DNA of 48,134 bases from an uncultured Alphaproteobacteria bacterium (GTDB taxonomy: Bacteria; Pseudomonadota; Alphaproteobacteria; HIMB59; GCA-002718135): contig CACIXR010000003.1 in the NCBI GenBank assembly GCA_902590695.1, positions 1 to 48,134 on the forward strand, given 5' to 3'. Positions 12,718 to 21,229 of the stretch are shown here, in pieces. The notes beneath the pieces are model-generated. The model had not been told where the DNA came from, made no database searches, and saw nothing but the letters and a program-made list of their open reading frames with translations. The number at the start of each line of letters is the position of its first letter. Within the stretch, counting starts at the first letter, position 1. Both the position numbers and the translations under genes were made by a program.

Positions 12718-13665
12718 ATTTAACCAATTAATTTCTTCTTTTGTTAATTCTATATCTAAACAAGGTAAAGTTGTTTCAAGCTCATCAATTGTTCTTGGTC
12801 CAATTAATGCAAATGATGGAAAAGATTGATTGATGGTCCAGCTTGCTGCAATATTATGTGCACTACATCCTTTTTTTTCAGCTAGTTCCATAGCTCTTTT
12901 TTTTCTTTCTCTATTATCTTCACTGTCGTAACAACTAAGAGGACCGCTGGAGTGTTCACCAGGTGCTCTCCAGGTTTCATCATTGGTAATTTTTTCTTCA
13001 ATTTTTTTTGTAATCTCATCATCTAAAAAATATCCTCTTGCTTGACTAGACCAAGACATATGTGATTTTTTTGTTTGTTCTAGATAATGTAATATATCAT
13101 CATCATTTGAAGATAAACAGCCACTCCAAAGTGGGTTTATCATTTTTGCTAATGCTAGATTATTATTTAATATGGACATTTCATTTTTATTATTATTTTT
13201 TGCCCACTCATTTGCTTTTTTAAAACGATCTAAGGTCCAATTTGATCCTCCAAATACTTTTATTCTTCCTTTGTCCTTTTCTTGATTTAAGACATCAACA
13301 AATTCACTCACATTATATTCATGATTATCTCTATGCATAATGTATATATCAACATAATCAGTGTTCATTCTTTCTAAGGACTCATTTAATTGGGATGTAA
13401 TAGCTTCAGGATTACAATTAGGGGTATGTGCTCCTTTTCCTAAGATAACAATTTCTTCTCTGATATTATTTTGCTTTAACCACTCACCAAAAACTTTTTC
13501 GTGATTTCCTCCTCCATATGTATATGCTGTATCAAAAATATTTCCTCCAACATCAATCCAATGATCCCATAATTTTGATGCTTCATTTAGATCATTTTGA
13601 TTATCAACACCCATAACGAGTTTTGATATTTTTTTATTTACACCTTCTATTTGTCCATATTTCAT
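12709..13665 (-). CDS. Aldo/keto reductase family oxidoreductase
   Basis: NAD(P)H-dependent aldo/keto reductase, 318 residues. Family marks: FDTAYTYGGGNHEKVFGEWL (the Asp-Tyr active-site region), YVDIYIMHRDNH (catalytic His), IKVFGGSNWT, and the C-terminal LIGPRTIDELETTL that contacts the cofactor. It probably reduces or oxidises a sugar-derived carbonyl in the surrounding pathway. The last of four minus-strand genes (16650 to 12709), it overlaps the dehydrogenase upstream by four bases (ATGA type), which indicates translational coupling. Its end overlaps the regulator gene coming the other way. Substrate is not deducible. Confidence 0.9.
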   Translation of the reverse strand: MKYGQIEGVNKKISKLVMGVDNQNDLNEASKLWDHWIDVGGNIFDTAYTYGGGNHEKVFGEWLKQNNIREEIVILGKGAHTPNCNPEAITSQLNESLERMNTDYVDIYIMHRDNHEYNVSEFVDVLNQEKDKGRIKVFGGSNWTLDRFKKANEWAKNNNKNEMSILNNNLALAKMINPLWSGCLSSNDDDILHYLEQTKKSHMSWSSQARGYFLDDEITKKIEEKITNDETWRAPGEHSSGPLSCYDSEDNRERKKRAMELAEKKGCSAHNIAASWTINQSFPSFALIGPRTIDELETTLPCLDIELTKEEINWLNLS

Positions 13666-14705
13666 ATTTCATCCTGTGGTAGTTTATAATCAATTATATC
13701 TCTCCATGTATCAAGAGCTTTAAGATTCCCTAAAGTATCTTCCCAAGTCATTGCAGGGTGTGGAGGTTGTATTTTTTCCTTAGCAATACATTGACTTGCT
13801 AATTCAGCTTCAAAGAAAAAAAGGTGTTCTGGGCCTTTAAGTTCAATTACTTCTTCCTGGCCATTTTTATTTATAATTATTTTTGCGTGGTAAGGACCGC
13901 CATTTCTTCCAGGCATCCATGGATCAGGTAATTCAATTGTACCCTCCGAACCTAAAATAATAGCATTATTTTTCATACTTTCTCTTATAGCAGTTGAAAC
14001 GTTTGCTTTAACTCCGTTTTTAAATTCTAAATTTGCATGAGCAACTTCATCAACGCCCGTATCCCCTATTCTTCCTTCAGCATTTATAAAATTTGGTTCA
14101 AAAAATTTTTCACCAGTTGCTGCGCCTGAGATTAATCTAGAAAAAGATATAGGATATAAACCAACATCTAGTATAGCTCCACCAGTTAATTCCTTGTTAA
14201 ATATACGTGATTCAGGAATTATTTTGCCTGTGTCATACCCAAAAGAACATTCTATTGATTCAATTTCACCAATTGTTTTATTTTTAATTATATCTAAAAG
14301 TTTTGGGATTTGTGGATGACACCTGTACATAAAGCCTTCCATATAAAAGACTCCAGCTTCCTTTACAGCTTCAATAATTTTTTTTCCTTCATTTAAATTT
14401 ACAGCTCCAGGTTTTTCACAAAGAACATGTTTTCCTTTACCTGCAGCTTTAATTGTCCATTCAGCATGTAAATTATGAGGTGTAGAAATATATATAGCAT
14501 CAATATGCTCTGAGTTTATTATATCTTCATAAGAATCAAATCTAAAATCAAGATGAATATTATATTTATCACCAAAGTTTTTTCGACGATCTTCACTTTT
14601 ACTTGCTATACCTACTAACTGTCCAGAATAAGAAATTTTTAAACCATCAGCAAAATTGTTCGCTATATTTCCAGGACCAATTATTCCCCATTTTATTTTT
14701 TCCAT
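13662..14705 (-). CDS. Gfo/Idh/MocA-family dehydrogenase
   Basis: Second member of this family in the cluster, 347 residues, clearly different from the one at 5546. The Rossmann fold starts WGIIGPGNIANNFADG, followed by IYISTPHNLHAEW and CEKPGAVN (the conserved EKP lysine). The catalytic domain contains LTGGAILDVGLYPISF. The family oxidises or reduces sugars and sugar derivatives with NAD(P). It follows the PhyH-family gene after one base and overlaps the aldo/keto reductase gene, so it is part of the same operon. Similar to the dihydrodiol dehydrogenase/xylose dehydrogenase branch by eye; this is only an impression. Confidence 0.9.
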   Translation of the reverse strand: MEKIKWGIIGPGNIANNFADGLKISYSGQLVGIASKSEDRRKNFGDKYNIHLDFRFDSYEDIINSEHIDAIYISTPHNLHAEWTIKAAGKGKHVLCEKPGAVNLNEGKKIIEAVKEAGVFYMEGFMYRCHPQIPKLLDIIKNKTIGEIESIECSFGYDTGKIIPESRIFNKELTGGAILDVGLYPISFSRLISGAATGEKFFEPNFINAEGRIGDTGVDEVAHANLEFKNGVKANVSTAIRESMKNNAIILGSEGTIELPDPWMPGRNGGPYHAKIIINKNGQEEVIELKGPEHLFFFEAELASQCIAKEKIQPPHPAMTWEDTLGNLKALDTWRDIIDYKLPQDEI

Positions 14706-14706
14706 T

Positions 14707-15540
14707 TTATTTACTATTTGGTGTTAACACATTTTGATGAGGCATTACTATTTTTTGTTGAAATTTTGATAACCTTGATAAAAGATCTTCAGATGGTCTG
14801 TAAGGATGCCTAAAAAATCCCCAAGATGGACCATATCTGTACACAACTATTCTTCTTTCACCTTTATTTAATCTTTTTGCTGAACCATGACATAACGAAT
14901 CTACAAAAATTAGACCATCTCCAGCTTTCATATAGATTTCTTTAGCTGCTGTCATACCTTCAGCAGATGAGACCTTACCATCACCTAACATTTTATTGTT
15001 TTTAAATTCGGGATGTTCAATATTAGATTTGTGGGACGATGGAATTATTACAGTACCGCCATCTCCTGGACCAATGTCTGATAGTGCAAGTAATATATTT
15101 ACCTGTGAACAGTGAAATTTACCATCTTGATATCTATAGTGATTTCTTTGTAACCCTTCTGGGTTTCCTGAATGAATTCCAATAGCTTCACCTGGACCAC
15201 GGATATTTGCAAAATTTTCATCAATAAACAAAGGCCCATGAAGATGATCAAAAGTTCCTTTTCCTCCAACAAAATGCTGCATATAGTTAATCCATGATGG
15301 ATGATCTATTAAATTCTCAAATGGTTTTCCAGCTTCATAAATTTGTTGTAAATTTAAACCCTCTTTACCACCATAATTATGCCCATGAACATATCCATCC
15401 CATTCATTATTTTTTAAGTTTTTTAATTTATCTAATATTTTATTAAGATCTTCTAATTCTTTTTTATTTAAAGCATTTTTAACAATTAAATATCCATTTA
15501 GGTCAAATAAATATTCATCAAGTTTTGAAACTTTTTTCAT
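14707..15540 (-). CDS. Phytanoyl-CoA dioxygenase (PhyH)-family protein
   Basis: Putative 2-oxoglutarate/Fe(II)-dependent oxygenase of 277 residues. It matches a PhyH branch recognised by VNILLALSDIGPGDGGTVIIPSSHK followed by GDGLIFVDSLCHGSAKR and RRIVVYRYGPSW. The distal iron His (CHGSAKR) and an Arg for 2-oxoglutarate are visible. The usual HxD pair is not obvious; IHSGN or KFHCSQ may supply the first His. So an iron-dependent reaction is likely but not assured. Lying between a class II aldolase and a sugar dehydrogenase, it may hydroxylate a sugar derivative or an osmolyte-type compound; that is inference. Confidence 0.8.
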   Translation of the reverse strand: MKKVSKLDEYLFDLNGYLIVKNALNKKELEDLNKILDKLKNLKNNEWDGYVHGHNYGGKEGLNLQQIYEAGKPFENLIDHPSWINYMQHFVGGKGTFDHLHGPLFIDENFANIRGPGEAIGIHSGNPEGLQRNHYRYQDGKFHCSQVNILLALSDIGPGDGGTVIIPSSHKSNIEHPEFKNNKMLGDGKVSSAEGMTAAKEIYMKAGDGLIFVDSLCHGSAKRLNKGERRIVVYRYGPSWGFFRHPYRPSEDLLSRLSKFQQKIVMPHQNVLTPNSK

Positions 15541-15585
15541 ATTTATATTTTGGCTTAAAAAAAAATTTATTTCAATATTTAAATA

Positions 15586-16650
15586 CTAATTAATAACAGC
15601 TTTAAATTCACCAGATTTATATTTTGTTGCCATTGCACCAAGAGAAATTGTATTTATAGATGAAGCATTTCCTGCAGTTCCAAATTCTTGAAGTCTATTT
15701 TTAACAACTTCTTTCATGGCGTCTTTTGATAGTGATAAATATTTTCGGGGATCAAATTGAGATGGATTTTCATAAAAATACTTTCTAACTGCAGCTGTAG
15801 CTGCTAGCCTTAAATCTGTATCAACGTTTACTTTTCTAACACCGTGTTTGATACCCTCCTGGATTTCAGAAACAGGAACACCGTATGTTTCTTTTATTTT
15901 TCCACCATACTGATTAATAGTTTTAATTAAATCTCGAGGTACAGAAGATGAGCCATGCATAACTAAATGAGTATTTGGAAGTCTAGAGTGAATTTCCTTA
16001 ATTCTATTTATAGCTAAAATATCACCAGTGGGAGGTCGTGAAAATTTATATGCTCCATGACTTGTTCCTATTGCAATTGCTAAGGCATCTACATTTGTTG
16101 CTTTAACGAAATCAGATGCTTCATCTGGATCTGTTAATAGCTGATCATGATCAAGTTTACCTTCAGCTCCAACACCATCTTCTTTTTCTCCTGTTCCAGT
16201 TTCTAATGAACCTAAACATCCAATTTCTCCTTCTACAGAAACACCAAGGGCATGTGCCATATCAGTAGTTTCTTTAGTAACTCTAACATTATAATCAAAA
16301 TCTGAAGGTGTTTTTTGATCATCCATCAATGACCCATCCATCATTACAGATGTAAACCCAAGCTTGATACAGTTTTTACAATCTTTTGGGGATCCACCGT
16401 GATCTTGGTGCAAAACTGTAGGAATATCAGCAAATTCATTCATTGCAGCTTCAACTAATTTTTTAACAAAAATGGGACCAGCATATTTTCTAGCTGCACC
16501 AGATGCTTGCAGAATAACGGGACTATTTAATTCTTTAGCTCCTTCCATTATAGCTCTAATTGCTTCCAAGTTATTTATGTTAAATGCAGGTACTCCATAA
16601 TTATTCTCTGCTGCATGATCTAATAGTTGTCGAAGTGAAATTAATGACAT
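15586..16650 (-). CDS. fba: Class II fructose-bisphosphate aldolase (CbbA type)
   Basis: Zinc-dependent aldolase that cleaves or forms ketose bisphosphates. The N-terminus [22 protein letters not shown] is that of the long class IIB/CbbA group, followed by VLHQDHGG (zinc His and catalytic Asp), [21 protein letters not shown] and [11 protein letters not shown]. An in-frame ATG at 16671 would add seven residues, but ATG 16650 matches the family start and gives 354 residues. It heads the minus-strand operon of four catabolic genes. It may serve glycolysis/gluconeogenesis or cleave a product of this cluster; no other aldolase is visible in the window to decide. Confidence 0.92.
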   Translation of the reverse strand: MSLISLRQLLDHAAENNYGVPAFNINNLEAIRAIMEGAKELNSPVILQASGAARKYAGPIFVKKLVEAAMNEFADIPTVLHQDHGGSPKDCKNCIKLGFTSVMMDGSLMDDQKTPSDFDYNVRVTKETTDMAHALGVSVEGEIGCLGSLETGTGEKEDGVGAEGKLDHDQLLTDPDEASDFVKATNVDALAIAIGTSHGAYKFSRPPTGDILAINRIKEIHSRLPNTHLVMHGSSSVPRDLIKTINQYGGKIKETYGVPVSEIQEGIKHGVRKVNVDTDLRLAATAAVRKYFYENPSQFDPRKYLSLSKDAMKEVVKNRLQEFGTAGNASSINTISLGAMATKYKSGEFKAVIN

Positions 16651-16695
16651 ATTGGCATCATACTTAAACATTAAAAAAATTAATTCAACAAAACA

Positions 16696-17823
16696 GTGAA
16701 AGAAATTTTAAAATATTCCAATTTAGTTTTTTTATATGCTTTATCTCATAGTTATCTTGCAACTTGTTTTGCAATAGATCTAAAAATTCAAGGATATGAA
16801 GAACGCTATATTGGATTATCTTTATCTTTGTGGGGAATTGGTGTTATTTTTGGAGCACTTTTTCATAATTTAGTTAGAAAAAAATTAAATTTATTTTCTA
16901 CAATTTTATTAGGCTCAACTATTCAATTATTTTTTTCATTAATTTTTTTATTTGATCAAAATACATACTTAGTAGCTTTAATGCAATTTGTGATGGGAAT
17001 AACAAGTGCTATTAATTCTTTAACTTTAGAAAGTTACATAAGTTCTAAATTTAGAAGATCATCGGGATTTTATATTTCTTTATTTTGGTCATCTGCAGGA
17101 TTAGGTGCTATAACAGGCAGTCTTATAATTGCAATAAATGGGATAAATGAATTTACATATTATATAGCTGTTTTATTTTTCTTTTTACACTTTTTTCCAA
17201 TATATTTATTTAGAATTGCCATTATTCAAGTAAAAATTGAGAATATTAGTTTAAGACTCTCAAAAGATGCTCTTAATAAAATTAAATATTTACTTGTATG
17301 TGTTGTTTTATTTGGAGCATGTGATGCGGGATTTAGCTCACTATTTCCATCTTATTTATTAGAAGAATCATTTAGTGATAAACAAATTGGAAGAATAAAT
17401 TTTTTAGCTGGATTAATTGCTTTGGTTTTCTATCCCTTTATGGGGAAACTTGTAGATTATTATAATAAGATAATAATTTTTAATACATTTTGTTTTATAA
17501 ATTTTTTTAATTTATTAATTCTCTATTTTATGAGTGATTTTTATATCTACATTATTTGTGTAGCTTTTTATTATTATACAATCGGAACAATTTTCTTAAT
17601 TACATTTAACATAGTAGGAAAAACGCTTGAAGGAGGTGTTATAGTTTTTGGAATTGCGGGTCATTATATTAGTGAAAATATTGGCAGTTTTCTTGGCCCA
17701 AATTTAATTGGTAATATAATAAATATTAATATTAATTATTTCTTTTTAATTTTTATTTTTTTATATTTGTTAATCGTTTTAGTATTTAATTTTAGTCAAT
17801 CCAGAAAAGTGATAATTAGTTAA
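16696..17823 (+). CDS. MFS transporter, GTG start
   Basis: Twelve-helix major facilitator superfamily carrier of 375 residues, without obvious extra domains. The stretch [16 protein letters not shown] after helix 2 takes the place of the usual MFS loop 2-3 motif. [12 protein letters not shown] marks the same loop in the second half. The start is GTG at 16696; no earlier start fits, because the aldolase gene begins 45 bases away on the other strand. It lies alone between two minus-strand sugar operons and is probably an importer or exporter of a sugar or metabolite in the same theme. Substrate unknown. Confidence 0.8.
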   Translation: MKEILKYSNLVFLYALSHSYLATCFAIDLKIQGYEERYIGLSLSLWGIGVIFGALFHNLVRKKLNLFSTILLGSTIQLFFSLIFLFDQNTYLVALMQFVMGITSAINSLTLESYISSKFRRSSGFYISLFWSSAGLGAITGSLIIAINGINEFTYYIAVLFFFLHFFPIYLFRIAIIQVKIENISLRLSKDALNKIKYLLVCVVLFGACDAGFSSLFPSYLLEESFSDKQIGRINFLAGLIALVFYPFMGKLVDYYNKIIIFNTFCFINFFNLLILYFMSDFYIYIICVAFYYYTIGTIFLITFNIVGKTLEGGVIVFGIAGHYISENIGSFLGPNLIGNIINININYFFLIFIFLYLLIVLVFNFSQSRKVIIS

Positions 17824-17888
17824 ATAAAATTAATTTAATGATAATTTTTAATTACTATAAAATTTATTATTCAGCGTTTTAAGAAGTC

Positions 17889-18740
17889 TTATCCTTTTAC
17901 TGCGCCAAAAGTTAGACCGTTAATAAAATGTCTTTGCATTAAGAAGAACATAATTACAGGTGGAAGTGCAGCAATGACTGAGCCAGCAGAAATTAAATTA
18001 TAGTTTGCAACCCATTGACCTCTCATATTATCTAATCCTACAGTGACTGGTTTAACGCCATCTCCTTGAGATAAAATCAAAGCCCAAAAATAATCGTTCC
18101 AAATAAAAGTAAATTCAAGCACTCCAAGTGCAGCAAGAGCTGGTACAATAAGTGGTAAAATAATTTTTCTATAAATCATCCATTCAGTGGCTCCATCTGC
18201 TCTTGCAGCTTCAATCAACTCAAATGGCAATTCTTTAATAAAATTTCTCAAAAAAAATGTACAAAAACCGGTTTGAAATGCAATGTGAAATATAATTAAT
18301 CCATAATAGGTATTATAAATGCCAAGATCTACAGTCAACCCTCTAACTGGTATCATTAAGATCTGAAAAGGGACAAAGTTACCTGCAATAAACATACAGA
18401 AAAGTAAAATATTTAATTTAAATTTGTGCATTGCTAAAGAGAACCCTGCCATGGAACTCAAAAGCAAAGTTCCAAAAACTGTAGGTAAGGTAATAATCAT
18501 ACTGTTTAAAAAATATCTCGCCATCCTCCCGTCTTCAAAAATTGCTGAATAATTTTCAATTGCTGCAATGTCTTTTGGCCAACCCCAATAATTACCCGCT
18601 AGAATATCGTCATATGTTCTTATTGATGTTAGCATTACTGCTATCAGGGGCATTAGCCATATAAATAATGTTACTATTAATGCCACTCTGTAAAAAATGT
18701 TTACAGGGATTGAATATTTCTGAATAGGTGTTGGAAACAT
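17889..18740 (-). CDS. Sugar ABC transporter permease (MalG type), second system
   Basis: Channel subunit of the second CUT1 importer, 283 residues with six hydrophobic segments starting VNIFYRVALIVTLFIWLMPL. The ATPase-contact loop is clear (PFELIEAARADGATEWMIYR), and the C-terminus HFINGLTFGAVKG is the usual MalG ending. It overlaps the partner permease by one base. No ATPase gene follows; the next gene downstream is the convergent MFS carrier, so this operon ends here and must borrow an ATPase, most simply the one at 7443-8516. Confidence 0.91.
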   Translation of the reverse strand: MFPTPIQKYSIPVNIFYRVALIVTLFIWLMPLIAVMLTSIRTYDDILAGNYWGWPKDIAAIENYSAIFEDGRMARYFLNSMIITLPTVFGTLLLSSMAGFSLAMHKFKLNILLFCMFIAGNFVPFQILMIPVRGLTVDLGIYNTYYGLIIFHIAFQTGFCTFFLRNFIKELPFELIEAARADGATEWMIYRKIILPLIVPALAALGVLEFTFIWNDYFWALILSQGDGVKPVTVGLDNMRGQWVANYNLISAGSVIAALPPVIMFFLMQRHFINGLTFGAVKG

Positions 18741-19657
18741 TATTTTTCAGTACTTTCGCGCTTAAATAATCTATACAAAAACCAAGCAATATAAATATCC
18801 ATCAAAATGAATAGTATTACTGCTGTGGATGCTCCATAACCCATTCTAAAATTAAAAAGTGAATCCTCATACATTTTATATGCTAGAACATTTGTACTTC
18901 CCCAAGGGCCACCACCAGTCATGACTGCAATTAAATCAAAACTTCTTAATGCTCCTACAATTGTTACAACTACTGCAATTAAAGTTGCCGGCCTTAATTG
19001 TGGTAGAATTATATTCCAAAACATTGTGAAACCTGAAGCACCATCAATTCGACCAGCTTCAATCATGTCCTTACTTACTGCAGTCAGACCAGTAATATAA
19101 ATGATCATTGTGTAAGCAATTCCAGGAAATAATGAAGCTACTATAATACCGTATGTAGCATAATTTTCATCTGATAAAATTGGAAAAGGTTCCATACCAA
19201 AAAAACCTAATAAGTAGGTTAAAGAACCATACTTAGGATTATAGAACCAAGTAAAAACTATACCTATAACAACAGCATTAATTACAAAAGGAAAATAAAA
19301 GAATGATTTAACCCATCTTATACCAAGTATTTGCTGATTTAAAAATAATGCAAGCAAGATTCCAAATGGTATTGCTATTAAGCTAAAGAAAAACCATTTA
19401 ATATTATTAAAAACAGCAACATAAAATTCATCATCATTAGTGAATAAATAAATATAATTATCTAGACCTACCCATTTAAAGTTTTTCAAATTTCCTTCAT
19501 CATCTAGAGCGTATCTATTTACACCCGACCATTCATGAAAGCTTACCCAAATAGAATCAGCAATAGGATATATTACAAATATAAGAAACAAACCAACAGC
19601 AGGTGAAAGAAAAAGAAAAGGTGCTAATTTTAATTGATTACGTTCCCAAAAAGTCAT
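18740..19657 (-). CDS. Sugar ABC transporter permease (MalF type), second system
   Basis: Partner channel subunit of 305 residues. It opens with ERNQLKLAPFLFLSPAVGLFLIF, a typical MalF/UgpA start, and contains a periplasmic loop after helix 1 (SWVSFHEWSG-like region). The EAA loop reads SKDMIEAGRIDGASGFTMFW, and AVMTGGGPWGSTNVLAYKMYEDSLF is the family hallmark. It follows the binding-protein gene after a 66-base gap that contains a strong hairpin (19686-19714). Sugar specificity is unknown. The organisation mirrors the first transporter, minus the ATPase. Confidence 0.91.
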   Translation of the reverse strand: MTFWERNQLKLAPFLFLSPAVGLFLIFVIYPIADSIWVSFHEWSGVNRYALDDEGNLKNFKWVGLDNYIYLFTNDDEFYVAVFNNIKWFFFSLIAIPFGILLALFLNQQILGIRWVKSFFYFPFVINAVVIGIVFTWFYNPKYGSLTYLLGFFGMEPFPILSDENYATYGIIVASLFPGIAYTMIIYITGLTAVSKDMIEAGRIDGASGFTMFWNIILPQLRPATLIAVVVTIVGALRSFDLIAVMTGGGPWGSTNVLAYKMYEDSLFNFRMGYGASTAVILFILMDIYIAWFLYRLFKRESTEK

Positions 19658-19685
19658 TAGTTTTCATAAATTTTTTTTAATTAAA

Positions 19686-19714
19686 ATCAAGAGGCGTAAT
19701 TAACGCCTCTTGAT
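19686..19714 (-). promoter_or_regulatory. Intercistronic hairpin after the second sugar-binding protein gene
   Basis: Perfect 12-base inverted repeat (ATCAAGAGGCGT and ACGCCTCTTGAT) with a five-base AT loop, ten bases past the binding-protein stop. On the minus strand it is followed by TTTTAATT, so partial termination is possible. It holds the same position as the hairpin at 10302-10322 although the two sequences differ, pointing to the same role: more binding protein than permease, by termination or by protecting the 3' end of the message. Confidence 0.75.
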
Positions 19715-19723
19715 AATTTTTAT

Positions 19724-20944
19724 TTAAAGAGGTCCGTGTATACGTTCTCTTTCTTTTTCAACTCGAGCTCTAATCTTCGCCTCTCTGTCAGGTTTAACCA
19801 TAAACTCCTGGAAACCTTCCATTGCAGTTTTTGCCATGTCAGGATTAGCATCTCTATCAAAGAACTGTGCAATTCCATAGGCGTTATTTAATACATTAAC
19901 ACCTTTTAGTTGGAATCTATCACTTGGAGGTTCAGCATTAGAATTTGGACTTAAAAAGCTTCTTGCATTAGCCCATTTAGTTGCTGCTTCAGGATTAGAT
20001 AAAAATCCTAAAAACTTTTTTGCATCCTCAATGTTTTTAGCACCAGCAGGGATATGAATTGTATCTGTTGGAGCATCCTCTGACATAGGTACGCCATCTA
20101 CTATTTTAGGAAACTGAAAATAATCAATATGATCTAAAACTCCAGCAGTATTTAAGTTACCAGTAATGAAATTACCTAGTAAATACATTGCAGCTTCTCC
20201 ATTAATCATTGGTGTTAATCCATCTTCCCATCCAAATGAGGCATGGTCTTCAAGATAACAATCTGCGTTTATAAGTTCTGCCCATTTATCAAAAACCATA
20301 TCTAGTCTTGAATCTTCGTAACTTACTTTACCAGCAGTTAAATCCATATGAAATTCATAGCCATTAATTCTCATATTTAGATAATCAAACCAACCAGCAG
20401 CAGTCCATAAGTATCTTGTACCAATTGCAACAGGTGTAATGTTATTTTCTCTCAGCGTAGAACAAGCAGCAACTAATTCTTCAAAATTAGTTGGTACGCT
20501 TAGCCCAACTTTATCAAAAATATCAGTTCTGTAATACATTCCCCATTGGTAATAACCCCAAGGAACACCATACTGCTTATCATCAACTGTTACTGACAAT
20601 CTAGATGAAGCCATTGAGTCATAAAGACCGTATTCTTCCCAAACGTCACTTACATCTCTGAATAAATCTTGATCAACAAAAAACTTCATTCTGTTACCTG
20701 CAAACCAAAGAGCAACATCTGGTGTTTCAGAAGTTAAAAAGTTTCTGATAGCAACTTTATACGATTCACTTTCAAATTCATTTAAAACAACTTTTACATC
20801 AGGATTAGCAGCTTCAAAATCAGCAATATATTGCTTTAGTGCTGCAGAAGACTCCGCACCCGACTGGTTACTGTTTACAATAAGAGTACCAGCTGATGCA
20901 ATAGATGAGATAAATAAAGTTAAAATTACAAAAAATTTTTTCAT
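19724..20944 (-). CDS. Sugar ABC transporter substrate-binding protein, second system
   Basis: Periplasmic family 1 sugar-binding protein, 406 residues from ATG 20944. That start is chosen over an in-frame ATG at 20980 because it is preceded by GGGAGG and gives a clean signal peptide (MKKFFVILTLFISSIASA/G). Typical features are YIADFEAANPDVKVVLNEF, DVALWFAGNRM, a Trp/Tyr-rich ligand region (VPWGYYQWGMYYRTDIFDKVG) and INGEAAMYLLGNF. It differs strongly from the GtsA-like protein at 10336, so a different sugar is expected. It lies 81 bases downstream of tRNA-Ile in the same direction; no clear own promoter is seen, so read-through from the tRNA is possible. Confidence 0.9.
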   Translation of the reverse strand: MKKFFVILTLFISSIASAGTLIVNSNQSGAESSAALKQYIADFEAANPDVKVVLNEFESESYKVAIRNFLTSETPDVALWFAGNRMKFFVDQDLFRDVSDVWEEYGLYDSMASSRLSVTVDDKQYGVPWGYYQWGMYYRTDIFDKVGLSVPTNFEELVAACSTLRENNITPVAIGTRYLWTAAGWFDYLNMRINGYEFHMDLTAGKVSYEDSRLDMVFDKWAELINADCYLEDHASFGWEDGLTPMINGEAAMYLLGNFITGNLNTAGVLDHIDYFQFPKIVDGVPMSEDAPTDTIHIPAGAKNIEDAKKFLGFLSNPEAATKWANARSFLSPNSNAEPPSDRFQLKGVNVLNNAYGIAQFFDRDANPDMAKTAMEGFQEFMVKPDREAKIRARVEKERERIHGPL

Positions 20945-21025
20945 TTTTCCTCCCATGAAAATTATGATTTTTTTTAACATATAGATATGTAAATTAAATA
21001 GTTAATTTTAAGGATATATAATAAA

Positions 21026-21102
21026 TGGTGGGCCCTCAGGGACTTGAACCCCGGACCACCCCGTTATGAGCGGGGCGCTCTAACCAACTGAGCTAAGAGC
21101 CC
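21026..21102 (-). tRNA. tRNA-Ile(CAT), lysidine type
   Basis: Cloverleaf read on the minus strand: acceptor stem GGGCTCT/AGGGCCC (one G-T pair), D-arm TTAGCTCAGTTGGTTAGAGC, anticodon stem CCCCG/CGGGG with loop CTCATAA, T-arm with GTTCAAGTC, discriminator A and encoded CCA. Anticodon CAT could mean Met or Ile2; the D-arm, the TGGTC variable loop and the T-loop AAGTCC resemble tRNA-Ile2, whose C34 is changed to lysidine by TilS. Elongator Met is the alternative. It sits between the second ABC operon and the divergent GH4 gene. Confidence 0.9.
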
Positions 21103-21136
21103 TTTATAAAAAACCTTATTACACTGAGTATATTAA

Positions 21137-21222
21137 TTGACAATATTTTATTTTTATAGATCATAAAAACAAATAATAATAAAGACAGGTCTTTAGTTTT
21201 AAGACCTAATTCTGATTAGGAG
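21137..21222 (+). promoter_or_regulatory. Promoter and four-arm leader that can hide the GH4 ribosome site
   Basis: A TTGACA box (21137-21142) with a 16-base spacer and a GATCAT -10 box (21159-21164) would start RNA near 21171. The next 50 bases hold four complementary arms. AAAGA (21181-21185) pairs with TCTTT (21190-21194); AGGTCTT (21187-21193) with AAGACCT (21201-21207); CCTAAT (21205-21210) with ATTAGG (21215-21220). The last hairpin covers the Shine-Dalgarno AGGAG (21218-21222), and the middle hairpin excludes it. This is attenuator-like geometry. Arms are seen; function is inferred, and no known riboswitch class is recognised. Confidence 0.5.
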
Positions 21223-21229
21223 AATAAAA

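Noticed and set aside
21181-21222. Known riboswitch such as SAM-II, SAM-V or glycine, reported in marine alphaproteobacteria
   Set aside because: The leader is too short and lacks the conserved cores as I know them; the downstream genes do not fit those ligands.
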